Virus record (IMG/VR): IMGVR_UViG_3300045911_000316
Span: 1 to 23,181 of that record
DNA: 23,181 nt
Direction: 5' to 3' (one strand)
DNA from: a virus
Part shown: positions 14,561-20,293 of the stretch, piece after piece
Layout: the number at the start of each line of letters is the position of its first letter
Position numbering within the stretch: the first letter of the stretch is position 1
Notes under the pieces: model-generated
Told to the model about the DNA's origin: nothing
What the model saw: the letters and a program-made list of their open reading frames with translations, nothing else
Database searches by the model: none
Made by a program: the position numbers and the translations under genes

Positions 14561-14800
14561 CTATGTCGGCTCGGGTCTGCGGGTCGCGTCCGTGGGAGGT
14601 GGGTCGAGGTAGTCCGCGGCGTACTCGGCGAGCCGCATCAACTCCGCGACGGCCTCGGCGCAGTCCTTGGTCTTGCAGACAGGCCCATCACCGGTCGTGG
14701 ATTCGTGCCGGTTCAGGACCTCCATGGCGAAGCGCAGGCGGCGTGCGACCTCGTCGGGACCGGGATCGTCGGACTTCGCGATGGTTGACATGGCTCTCAT
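14561..14800 (-). CDS. small hypothetical protein with two cysteines
   Basis: A 79-residue, mainly helical protein (residues 14-33 and 47-66, DEVARRLRFAMEVLNRHE then AEAVAELMRLAEYAADYLD). Cys42 and Cys47 flank a short basic loop. I do not recognise it. Two starts are possible: ATG 14798-14800, which overlaps an upstream frame as ATGA, or ATG 14789-14791 behind GAGAG. The same frame is open upstream to an ATG at 15017-15019 and beyond, so a longer protein cannot be excluded. It ends in TAG, which shows that amber is an ordinary stop in this genome. It shares no detectable motif with its neighbours. Confidence 0.5.
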   Translation of the reverse strand: MRAMSTIAKSDDPGPDEVARRLRFAMEVLNRHESTTGDGPVCKTKDCAEAVAELMRLAEYAADYLDPPPTDATRRPEPT

Positions 14801-14985
14801 CGTTGACTCGCCGCGGAGTCCGAGCGAGCGTGGGACTGGCGCGCGATGGTGGTGTAGACCCTCCGTTGGCGGAAGCCGCTGCGGGTGGGTGAGGGGCCGA
14901 GGTTCGTCGTTGCCGTCAGTCGAGATCGCGATCGTGTCCCGCCGGTCGTCGAGCGATGTTCGGGGGACCCCGCTCGCCGGGCCAA
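14797..14985 (-). CDS. doubtful arginine-rich ORF
   Basis: A 62-codon frame opening at TTG 14983-14985 and closing with TGA in an ATGA overlap with the following small gene. The product is rich in Arg, Ser and Thr. No ribosome-binding site is visible, and an A/T-rich stretch precedes it. Only the stop/start overlap argues that it is translated. It is listed because the gap would otherwise be empty. Confidence 0.15.
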   Translation of the reverse strand: MARRAGSPEHRSTTGGTRSRSRLTATTNLGPSPTRSGFRQRRVYTTIARQSHARSDSAASQR

Positions 14986-15019
14986 AACTTTTTTGCAAAT
15001 GAGGGTGGTCCAAAATCAT

Positions 15020-15487
15020 GGTGCATCCGCCGAGACGCCCAGAGGCGCCGAGCCAGGTGCTGTGCCAGGACCCCCCATGGGGGGTGCCGTGGTGCCGGGG
15101 CTGCCGCAGCCGCCGTGGAGGGGGTCTGGCGAGGCCGTGGAGGCCGCGAGGGCGACGCCGTGGAGGCGCAGGCGCGTGGCGCAGGCGCAGCCGCCCGGCG
15201 TGGCAGGGGGTGGATCGTGGTGGCTGTGGTGCCCACGTGGAGGGCCGGTGGGTCGGGTGCTGGCGGATGGGCGACCGGGGCCGGGTGCTCCACGTGCGTG
15301 GCGCCGGCTGGGTGGCCAGCAGATCGTCTCGGTGCTGCGGGGTGGTGCTCAAGCCCGTGGAAGAGGGTCCGCCGACCAGCCGGCCCTGTCGCAGGATCGT
15401 GGGGCCGCGAGCAGGCCAGCAGGAGGGGCGTACGTCGGGCGAGCGGGCGGGGGCGGAGAGGCGTCCGTCCCGGCCGGTCGAGCGCAT
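15020..15487. other. GC-rich region without a supported gene
   Basis: About 470 bases with very high G+C and purine-rich, G-rich plus strand. Long open frames exist on both strands, but all have Pro/Arg/Ala/Gly shadow composition and none has a ribosome-binding site. It holds a perfect 14-base palindrome (CCCCCCATGGGGGG, 15071-15084) and irregular short repeats such as GTGGAGGC and GCAGGCGC. An A/T island with a run of six T (14984-15004) lies just beyond. I see no RNA gene. Confidence 0.4.
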
Positions 15488-15491
15488 GGAA

Positions 15492-15520
15492 ACGCCCCGT
15501 ACAGAGGCCGTACGGGGCGT
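15492..15520 (-). terminator. intrinsic-type terminator after the first KSGGKGMN paralogue
   Basis: A perfect 11-pair stem (acgccccgtac with gtacggggcgt) around a seven-base loop begins 26 bases after the stop codon. On the minus strand it is followed by TTTCC, so the U-tract is short. The stem strength and position make termination or 3' end protection likely. Confidence 0.6.
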
Positions 15521-15546
15521 CGGTCAGTGGACCTGACAGAATCCGA

Positions 15547-15978
15547 TCAGGCGGTGCAGGCGAGGCGACCGACCAACTTCCGAACGTTCATGCCCTTGCC
15601 GCCCGACTTCCAGACGCCAAGGACCTGGTCGGCGGTGAAGGCCCGTCCTGGGAGGAGGGTCGGCAGGTCGGCCGGGCCGTTGCCCGTGAGGAACCGGTGC
15701 CAGCCGGCGCGGGGGATGCCGTGCGCCTTGCACGCGGCGGCGACGGCCTGCTCGGAGGTGCCGCCAGCCGAGTCGGCGGGGGCGGGCGTCTCGTCGGCGG
15801 GGGCGTCGGCCGGAGCCGAGTCGTCGCCGGTGCCGGTGTCGCCGGTGTCGGCCTGGAGGAAGGCCCGCATGTCGGCGACGGAGGTGATGCCCTCCTCGGC
15901 CGCCTGCTCGCGGATGGCGTCGGCGTCGAGGCCGAACTCGCGGGCGAGGGTCTTGAACTGCTTGTTGCTGATCGTCAT
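15547..15978 (-). CDS. two-domain small protein, KSGGKGMN paralogue A
   Basis: A 143-residue protein homologous to the gene at 16958-17422. Residues 1-42 are a conserved N-terminal domain (SNKQFKTLAREFGLDADAIR) with a helical, possibly HTH or SAP-like look. Residues 43-75 are an Asp/Ala/Pro/Thr-rich linker. Residues 90-138 are a second conserved domain (GWHRFLTGNGPADLPTLLPG, then VLGVWKSGGKGMNVRKLV). The basic KSGGKGMN loop could touch nucleic acid; no known family is recognised. It begins at ATG 15976-15978 behind AGGAGTCCAGCC, has a promoter 90 bases upstream and a terminator downstream, so it is a one-gene transcription unit. Such isolation suggests strong or early expression. Confidence 0.7.
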   Translation of the reverse strand: MTISNKQFKTLAREFGLDADAIREQAAEEGITSVADMRAFLQADTGDTGTGDDSAPADAPADETPAPADSAGGTSEQAVAAACKAHGIPRAGWHRFLTGNGPADLPTLLPGRAFTADQVLGVWKSGGKGMNVRKLVGRLACTA

Positions 15979-16066
15979 GGCTGGACTCCTATGCCCCGAT
16001 TCTCGCCGGGGCGGGCGTTTGGCGAGGCGGCGGGCAACACGCCCGACTCACCTCTCCAACACGTAT

Positions 16067-16097
16067 ATCGTACCACATAGTCGCATCCATGCAACTA
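16067..16097 (-). promoter_or_regulatory. predicted promoter with palindromic operator (site A)
   Basis: Minus strand TAGTTGCAT (-35 TTGCAT, 16089-16094), a 16-base spacer and extended -10 TGGTACGAT (hexamer 16067-16072). A palindrome GCATGGATGC overlaps the -35 and spacer. The same arrangement recurs at three other gene starts (sites B, C and, less closely, D). It is 90 bases before the paralogue A start. Confidence 0.7.
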
Positions 16098-16204
16098 TTC
16101 TACCATCATTTTGCAGAAATCTTTTTGCCGAGCCGGGGAGCCGGCGCCGCAGGTCCCCGTCCAACCGGCGCGGCTCCTGGATACGAAGCGCCCGCACGCA
16201 CGAT

Positions 16205-16580
16205 GCAACGGGCGTGCCAACGGCGCGCGATTTGGGCAAGATTGGCGCGAAAACCGCGTTTGGCTCAGGATCGATCCGGAGGGTGTTCCCCATACTCCAA
16301 TAGGGACCGCAAACGCGTCGCTCTGGGAGGATCGTGGGCCATCTGGTGGCAAGCGTCCCAAGTATGCGACTAGGAGCCGAACAGACGCGATGAGCAACGT
16401 GCGTGCCAGTCGCGGGCGTCGATCCGCTGGCACGCCGGTTGCGGAGGCTCGCGTCCGCCTGCAACGGCCATGCCAGTCGCACGCCTGCAACGGGTGTGCC
16501 AGTCGCGGTGCCGCGAGTCCCGTGCCCGAGTCGCCTGCAACGTGCGCGCCATGGGCCGAGCAACGGGCGTGCCAGGGCGA
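16205..16580. repeat. degenerate GCAAC-GGCGTGCCA repeat cluster
   Basis: Plus-strand copies of GCAACNNGCGTGCCA-like sequence start near 16205, 16394, 16461, 16487, 16537 and 16560, with one inverted copy at 16427-16442. Two adjacent minus-strand units of 26 bases read GACTGGCA..CCGTTGCAGGCG. Spacing is irregular (23-189 bases), so this is not a CRISPR. Units carry TTGCA and GCGACT, words also present in the nearby promoters. I see no gene in the stretch 16098-16833. Confidence 0.6.
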
Positions 16581-16604
16581 GGCGAGGAGCCGAGCCAGGG
16601 CGAC

Positions 16605-16646
16605 GAGGCGGCGAGGTGAGGAGCCGAGGCGGCGAGGTGAGGAGCC
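16605..16646. repeat. 21-bp perfect tandem duplication
   Basis: Two adjacent identical copies of a 21-base unit starting GAGGCGGCGAGG and ending GAGGAGCC (16605-16625 and 16626-16646). Shorter fragments of the unit lie on either side. It lies in non-coding sequence and looks like recent slippage. Confidence 0.8.
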
Positions 16647-16677
16647 GAGACGCAGAGCCGGTGAGGCGCACGTGCAT

Positions 16678-16815
16678 GGTGAGCGCCAGCCACCCCCTCG
16701 CAGGTGTCGGGCCAGCCACCCTCTCCATGCACGCCCAGCCACCCCCGGCGAGCCACGCACGGTGAGCGCCAGCCACCCTCCGACCAGCCGACCACCCGGT
16801 GAGCGCCAGCCACCC
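16678..16815. repeat. three copies of an 18-bp repeat plus extra CAGCCACCC cores
   Basis: GGTGAGCGCCAGCCACCC occurs exactly at 16678-16695, 16761-16778 and 16798-16815. Additional cores CAGCCACCC lie at 16713-16721 and 16736-16744. All are in the same orientation, just before the terminator that follows (in transcription order) the gene ending at 16958. Near-identical copies occur at 20297-20327. Confidence 0.8.
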
Positions 16816-16835
16816 TCACGAGCGGAGGCGCGCAT

Positions 16836-16870
16836 AAAAAGGCGGGCCCGACCGTGAAGTCGAGCCCGCC
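16836..16870 (-). terminator. strong rho-independent terminator
   Basis: Minus strand GGCGGGC, one mismatch, CGAC, a six-base loop, GTCG, then GCCCGCC (16841-16870), followed by TTTTT (16840-16836). This is a textbook intrinsic terminator and lies 88 bases after the stop of paralogue B. A second stem, GGTGCG/CGCACC, lies just upstream between the gene and the terminator. Confidence 0.85.
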
Positions 16871-16957
16871 CATGATCTCGGTGCGAAGCCGCTAGACCAC
16901 GCACCGATTCGGCAAGCACCGTCCGACCAGCGCCAGACCACGCTTGCCCTGCACCGC

Positions 16958-17422
16958 TCAGGCCACGGCCTTCATGCGAGCCGCGACCTCCTGGACCAGC
17001 TTCTTGGTGTTCATGCCCTTGCCGCCGCTCTTCCAGATGCCCACGACCGTCTGCTGATCGAGCGTGCAGCCGGGCACGAGCGTCGCGAGATCGGCGGGGC
17101 CGGTGCCGGTGAAGAACCGGTGCCAGTTGCGCCAGGCGCCCCCGGGGCGACCCATCGCGGCGAACCACTCGGGCTCGGGGTGCTCGGGCTTGCGCCCCCG
17201 CCCGGACTTGGCGGCGGGCTCGGCCGGGGCGGGGGCCGCGTCCGCAACCTCGTCGGCGCCCGGCTCGGGCTCGGGGGCCGCGCCGTTCGCCAGCGACTCG
17301 AGATGCGCCGTCAACTCGCTGACGCTGCTGATCTCCGCGGCAGCCGCGATCTCGCGCACCTCGTCGACCGAGCGGCCGAACTTCTTGGCGATGCCCTTGT
17401 ACTGCTTGCTGTTGATACTCAC
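16958..17422 (-). CDS. two-domain small protein, KSGGKGMN paralogue B
   Basis: A 154-residue paralogue of the gene at 15547-15978. The N-terminal domain (residues 1-42, SINSKQYKGIAKKFG) and C-terminal domain (residues 98-143, NWHRFFTGTGPADLATLVPG, then VVGIWKSGGKGMNTKKLV) align closely with paralogue A, while the Glu/Pro/Ala-rich linker (43-90) differs and contains a basic KSGRGRKPE patch. The start is GTG 17420-17422: AAGGAGTCCAGATC in front is the same leader as paralogue A, and the longer frame upstream is shadow sequence. Its own promoter (site B) lies 86 bases upstream and a strong terminator downstream. A DNA-binding or host-takeover role is conceivable; function is unknown. Confidence 0.7.
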   Translation of the reverse strand: MSINSKQYKGIAKKFGRSVDEVREIAAAAEISSVSELTAHLESLANGAAPEPEPGADEVADAAPAPAEPAAKSGRGRKPEHPEPEWFAAMGRPGGAWRNWHRFFTGTGPADLATLVPGCTLDQQTVVGIWKSGGKGMNTKKLVQEVAARMKAVA

Positions 17423-17507
17423 GATCTGGACTCCTTGCTGCCGCGTGTTCAGGCCACGGGCGACGCCTTTGCCCATCGCGGGCGAGACTTCCACACTCAC
17501 ACCGATG

Positions 17508-17538
17508 ATCGTACCACGCCGTCGCATCGGTGCAACTA
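17508..17538 (-). promoter_or_regulatory. predicted promoter with palindromic operator (site B)
   Basis: Minus strand TAGTTGCAC (hexamer TTGCAC 17530-17535), a 16-base spacer, then extended -10 TGGTACGAT (hexamer 17508-17513). The flank forms a perfect 8-base inverted repeat GCATCGGT/ACCGATGC around the -35, a likely regulator site. It drives paralogue B. Confidence 0.7.
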
Positions 17539-17566
17539 CCGATGCTGTATTTCTTTGCCACTCGGC

Positions 17567-17785
17567 TCAAGGCCGATTCCGATACTGATAGCCGCGGGTT
17601 CGATTGAGGTGCTTGGCGGGAGCGGCGGACCCGCCTCGCACCGACGTGTCGTGGCCGAGCCGCCAGGGCCGGGCACCGCACCCAGAGGCGAGCAGCCAGA
17701 GGGCGAGGAGCCCGAGCGCGGCGAGGAAGAAGAGCATCCTCCTCGTGCTCAGCCGACGATTGATCTCACGCAGGTCGTCGAGCAT
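17567..17785 (-). CDS. small lipoprotein-like membrane protein
   Basis: A 72-residue protein starting at ATG 17783-17785, two bases after the preceding stop. A charged N-terminus with RR (residues 15-16) precedes one hydrophobic helix (about 17-31, MLFFLAALGLLALWLLASGC). The helix ends in Ala-Ser-Gly-Cys, an imperfect lipobox. The mature tail is basic and Gly-rich. It could be a small lipoprotein or a single-pass anchor; no family is recognised. Site B begins 29 bases after its stop and there is only a weak five-pair hairpin at the stop, so some readthrough into paralogue B is possible. Confidence 0.5.
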   Translation of the reverse strand: MLDDLREINRRLSTRRMLFFLAALGLLALWLLASGCGARPWRLGHDTSVRGGSAAPAKHLNRTRGYQYRNRP

Positions 17786-17787
17786 GG

Positions 17788-18258
17788 TTACTCCGGTTCG
17801 GCGCTGGTGTCCGTGGGGTGGCAGATCTGGCCCGGGAGCGGGAACTCGATCCCGACCTCCTTGCCCTCGTCGTCCCACTTCGGGACCGGCACGTTGCTCT
17901 CGCGGGCGAGCCGCTTGATCGCATCGCACGCAGCCTGAGCGCGGCGACCACGACCGAAGTACTCGCGCTCGATGTACTTGTCGGCCCCGCAGTCGCGACA
18001 CGCGGCCTCGAGGAGCGTCAGCGTGTAGACGCCCCGCATCACCGCCTTGGGATCGCCGTTGATGACGTGCTTGCCCGTGCCGTCGCTGTCGTCGGACTGG
18101 TGGATCTCGTTGAAGAACTCGACCTTCGATCGCTCCACCCCGCCCATGGTGTCCACGAAGTCGATCGAGTAGATGCTGTGGCCGTCGCCACCGAGGTATC
18201 CGGCGATGCGCGCCGCCTCCTGCAGTGTGAACACGGGTCGCTCAGTTCTCTTTGCCAT
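17788..18258 (-). CDS. hypothetical protein with a central CRDC motif
   Basis: A 156-residue protein, not recognised. Residues 9-26 (FTLQEAARIAGYLGGDG) look helical, and the next part is beta-rich (HSIYSIDFVDTMGG). A C-R-D-C pair at about 89-92 stands alone and may bind metal or be structural. A basic helix follows (GRGRRAQAACDAIKRLARES), then an acidic tail. The start ATG 18256-18258 carries GAGGAGTCCGGCC, the recurring ribosome-binding context, and overlaps the upstream gene by 17 bases. It is followed within two bases by the lipoprotein-like gene. A small regulatory or nucleic-acid-binding role is possible but not supported by a motif. Confidence 0.6.
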   Translation of the reverse strand: MAKRTERPVFTLQEAARIAGYLGGDGHSIYSIDFVDTMGGVERSKVEFFNEIHQSDDSDGTGKHVINGDPKAVMRGVYTLTLLEAACRDCGADKYIEREYFGRGRRAQAACDAIKRLARESNVPVPKWDDEGKEVGIEFPLPGQICHPTDTSAEPE

Positions 18259-18679
18259 GGCCGGACTCCTCTGAAAGTGCCCTGTCTTGTGCGAGGAAGT
18301 AGCACCGCTGACACGGGCATGTGTCGGGGTGCCGCTCGCCCGCGGCGCAGTCGCCGCACACGACCGTGCCCCACACGGGACCGGTCACCTGTTTCTTGCA
18401 CTTGGAACACCGATAGACGGGCCGGAGCTCGAAGCAGCCGGCGCCCGAGGGCTCGATCGCGTTCCAGGCGCTGACGGCGGCGTTCCAGGCGCCACGGACG
18501 TTGAAGTCCTCGACGCGGGTGCCCCCGACCTCGCCGCGGAGCCGCCACCACTCACCCCAGACCGTGCGCTCGAAGAGCGCGAACCCGTCGTCGTCGACGC
18601 CCTTGGCCGTGATAGCATCGAGGGCGGCGCGAAGCACCCACTCCCGGAAATGCGACGCCGTTTGAGGATAGGTGCCCAT
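18242..18679 (-). CDS. cysteine-rich (zinc-ribbon-like) hypothetical protein
   Basis: A 145-residue protein. The first 88 residues are helical and Trp-rich (FREWVLRAALDAI and GEWWRLRGEVGG). The C-terminal third has paired cysteines: CSKC (about 90-93), CGDC (about 107-110) and CPCQRC (120-125). The first two pairs look like a four-Cys zinc ribbon and the last may be a second site. Such proteins bind DNA, RNA or partner proteins. ATG 18677-18679 has AAAGGAGTCGG upstream and overlaps the previous tiny gene as TGATG. Zinc binding is inferred from spacing only. Confidence 0.65.
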   Translation of the reverse strand: MGTYPQTASHFREWVLRAALDAITAKGVDDDGFALFERTVWGEWWRLRGEVGGTRVEDFNVRGAWNAAVSAWNAIEPSGAGCFELRPVYRCSKCKKQVTGPVWGTVVCGDCAAGERHPDTCPCQRCYFLAQDRALSEESGHGKEN

Positions 18680-18807
18680 CAGAAGCCGACTCCTTTCAGG
18701 CGGCGACCGACCGCCTTGGTGCTGCCCTCATAGTCCGCGGCGTGGTTTGCGAGAAGGGTAGTGTACCAGAGCGGCCCTTCGCGGCAGACCACGGCATTGT
18801 GATGCAA
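18679..18807 (-). CDS. small conserved-looking ORF after promoter C
   Basis: A short frame, too small for routine ORF lists, giving 42 codons from TTG 18805-18807 and ending in TGATG that overlaps the next gene. The sequence (REGPLWYTTLLANHAADYEG) reads like a real helical protein and third positions are G/C-rich. In-frame sequence just upstream, EWCPLHHNAVVC, includes a Cys-x2-His-His pattern, so the true start may be further up, for example GTG 18841-18843, which overlaps the -10 of site C. The start is therefore uncertain. It would be the first gene transcribed from site C. Confidence 0.4.
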   Translation of the reverse strand: MHHNAVVCREGPLWYTTLLANHAADYEGSTKAVGRRLKGVGF

Positions 18808-18833
18808 CGGGCACCACTCTCTCCCACTTCCAT

Positions 18834-18864
18834 ATCGTACCACCTACTCCCATCGCTGCAACTA
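18834..18864 (-). promoter_or_regulatory. predicted promoter (site C)
   Basis: Minus strand TAGTTGCAG (hexamer 18856-18861), a 16-base spacer and extended -10 TGGTACGAT (hexamer 18834-18839), identical in the -10 to sites A and B. The palindrome is degenerate here (GCAGCGATGG). It lies 12 bases after the DUF6011-like gene and precedes the small ORF and the cysteine-rich gene. Confidence 0.65.
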
Positions 18865-18875
18865 CCTGCCAACTT

Positions 18876-19466
18876 TCATCGACCGGCGCACACCGGGCCG
18901 ATGCCCGTGCGGATGGACTCCGGGCACGTCAGCGGACGGTTGCAGACGCGACAGGCGCTCTTGAACAGCACGTGCGCCCGCAGCGGGTCCGCGCGAACGC
19001 TCCCATCGGGCTGCACGCGGCCGCGGCTGAGGATCGCCATGAGGGCGCCCCCGATGTCGGCGGTGATCGTGCTCCTGAACGCGCCCCACACGCGGAGAGT
19101 GTTGTCGTCCTGCACGAACGCGAACCCGATGTAGTCGGCCTCGTTGTTGGGCCCGACCAGCATGGAGAGGATTCGCTTCCCATGGAGCCCGCTGCTCTTG
19201 TTCTGCACCGTGGCGATCCGGAGCGTCCGGTGCTCGCCGCTCTTCTCGGAGACGAGCGTGTACGTGCCGTTCTTCACCCGCCCGTCGTCCTGCAGATGCG
19301 ACTCAGGTGCCGCGAGTGCCGGCTCAACGATCGGGCCGTGCGTGCGGACTATGCCGACCCGGTTGGTGCACTCGGGGTTGTTGCACCGGCCTTCGGCGTC
19401 GAGCGGGCAGGCGCAGAGGTACTTGATCGCGGTGTCGGGAAAGACGGTTGTGCTGCATCGGGACAT
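18876..19466 (-). CDS. DUF6011-like cysteine-rich protein
   Basis: A 196-residue protein. The last 30 residues (CRVCNRPLTCPESIRTGIGP then VCAGR) match the DUF6011 signature: a C-x2-C-x-R-x-L knuckle, then S-I-x-x-G-I-G-P-x-C. This is common in phage and actinobacterial proteins and probably binds zinc. The N-terminus has another cluster (CACPLDAEGRCNNPEC, about 18-33). The middle (50-140) is beta-rich with no match. The start is ATG 19464-19466 behind CGGAGTCCAGCC; a longer upstream frame is part of the promoter D region. It begins inside the preceding ORF. Function unknown; a DNA- or RNA-associated role is a guess. Confidence 0.65.
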   Translation of the reverse strand: MSRCSTTVFPDTAIKYLCACPLDAEGRCNNPECTNRVGIVRTHGPIVEPALAAPESHLQDDGRVKNGTYTLVSEKSGEHRTLRIATVQNKSSGLHGKRILSMLVGPNNEADYIGFAFVQDDNTLRVWGAFRSTITADIGGALMAILSRGRVQPDGSVRADPLRAHVLFKSACRVCNRPLTCPESIRTGIGPVCAGR

Positions 19467-19731
19467 GGCTGGACTCCGGCAGGTGTTCGGGAGAGACCTC
19501 CTCTCCCATCCCACACTCTACACCACTAGTCGCATCCATGCAACCACTAACGCCTAAATCTTCGCTGACGCTCCCGGCAGCCATGAAGGAGTTGATCGCC
19601 AGTGTCATGCCCTCGATGAACGAGTAGCCATGGGCTTTGCACCACTCGCGGAAGTCCAGGAGCAGGCCGTGGTAGTCGTCGCGCTCCTCTGCAGGACGCT
19701 TGCGTTTCGGCCTGGGTCCGCGCTTAGCCAT
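19324..19731 (-). CDS. hypothetical basic protein with long overlapping 3' end
   Basis: A 135-codon frame, unrecognised. The first 60 or so residues look genuine: a very basic start (AKRGPRPKRKRPAEERDDYH), then a helical segment with aromatic residues (LLLDFREWCKAHGYSFIEG). Beyond about residue 62 the frame passes through promoter site D and then overlaps the DUF6011-like gene by 143 bases, where composition becomes Arg/Pro/His-rich shadow sequence. The working protein may thus be only about 60-75 residues in relatives. It starts at ATG 19729-19731, overlapping the preceding stop by eight bases. The basic N-terminus could bind nucleic acid. Confidence 0.5.
   Translation of the reverse strand: MAKRGPRPKRKRPAEERDDYHGLLLDFREWCKAHGYSFIEGMTLAINSFMAAGSVSEDLGVSGCMDATSGVECGMGEEVSPEHLPESSHVPMQHNRLSRHRDQVPLRLPARRRRPVQQPRVHQPGRHSPHARPDR
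19515..19546 (-). promoter_or_regulatory. predicted promoter with palindromic operator (site D)
   Basis: Minus strand TGGTTGCAT (hexamer 19538-19543), 17 bases, then TAGAGT (19515-19520). The GCATGGATGCGACTA block is identical to site A, but the TGGTACGAT -10 is replaced by a weaker version. It lies inside the 3' part of an ORF, 49 bases before the DUF6011-like start. Confidence 0.5.
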
Positions 19732-20293
19732 GGGAGGAGGATACCTCGCTCTCCCACTCTGGCCCGACCCACTCGTCGATCAGACGCGCACGCTCCTCAT
19801 CGCGCTCGCGGTCACGCTGAACCAGGAGATCGCGGACGCCGACCGCGAAGGACTCGAGCCATCGCTCGTGCGCCTCGGGTACGTGCGTGCGTACCACTTC
19901 GACCATGTTGACGAACCGCTGGCCGAAGTGCGACCACCGCTGACCGGTGATCGTCGGCGCCAGCCCGACTTGCGCGGCCTCGATCGCCGTCGCCGGGATG
20001 GTGGCCAGCAAGGTCAGTCGCACGGGCGGGATGATCCATCGCTCGCCCGTCATCACCGCGTCCCAGACGCCGGTTGGCGGAACCGTCCGCCGCTTCTCCG
20101 TGATGTAGACGCGGACGGGGCGCTCGCCACTCCACCACGCCGCGGCAAGGGCCTGGGCCACGGTGGGTGACACGCACAGCCGAGGAGTGGACGGCTCGCT
20201 GCTGGCCTTGGTAATCGGTGCCCGGCGCACCGCAGTCCAAGCCTGCTCGGTACGGCGGTCGGTGCAGTGGTACCAGTGACGGTGCTTGCTCAT
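19724..20293 (-). CDS. hypothetical protein with YHCT N-terminus
   Basis: A 189-residue soluble protein. The N-terminal half shows conserved-looking blocks: HWYHCTD (6-12), EPSTPRLCVSPTVAQALAAA (33-52), VRVYIT and TGVWDAVMTGERWIIPPVRL. The C-terminal half is helical and charged (VRDLLVQRDRERDEERARL). The order of a YH-x-T start, an S/T-rich loop and an Ala-rich helix is reminiscent of ADP-ribosyl-transferase/KptA-like folds, but I cannot confirm the catalytic residues, so this is only a lead. The start ATG 20291-20293 shares ATGA with the membrane protein before it. It is probably an accessory protein of this small-gene cluster. Confidence 0.55.
   Translation of the reverse strand: MSKHRHWYHCTDRRTEQAWTAVRRAPITKASSEPSTPRLCVSPTVAQALAAAWWSGERPVRVYITEKRRTVPPTGVWDAVMTGERWIIPPVRLTLLATIPATAIEAAQVGLAPTITGQRWSHFGQRFVNMVEVVRTHVPEAHERWLESFAVGVRDLLVQRDRERDEERARLIDEWVGPEWESEVSSSHG

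Noticed and set aside
14540-14570. Sixth copy of the promoter (minus strand TAGCATCTATGCGCC)
   Set aside because: It carries the palindrome GCATCTATGC, but the spacing to any -10-like hexamer is about 14 bases and the -35 is poor. It may be an operator half but not a promoter.
16205-16815. Possible CRISPR array
   Set aside because: Repeat units are short, degenerate, irregularly spaced and include an inverted copy. There are no uniform spacers and no cas genes.
16871-16930. tRNA-like segment (GTGGTCTAGCGGCTTCGCACC)
   Set aside because: It resembles a D-arm only superficially. No acceptor stem, anticodon arm or T-loop can be folded around it; it is better described as a simple hairpin.
16095-17681. 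Minus-strand open frame of 528 codons spanning paralogue B and the repeat region
   Set aside because: It crosses a strong terminator, a promoter and tandem repeats, and is out of frame with the supported paralogue.
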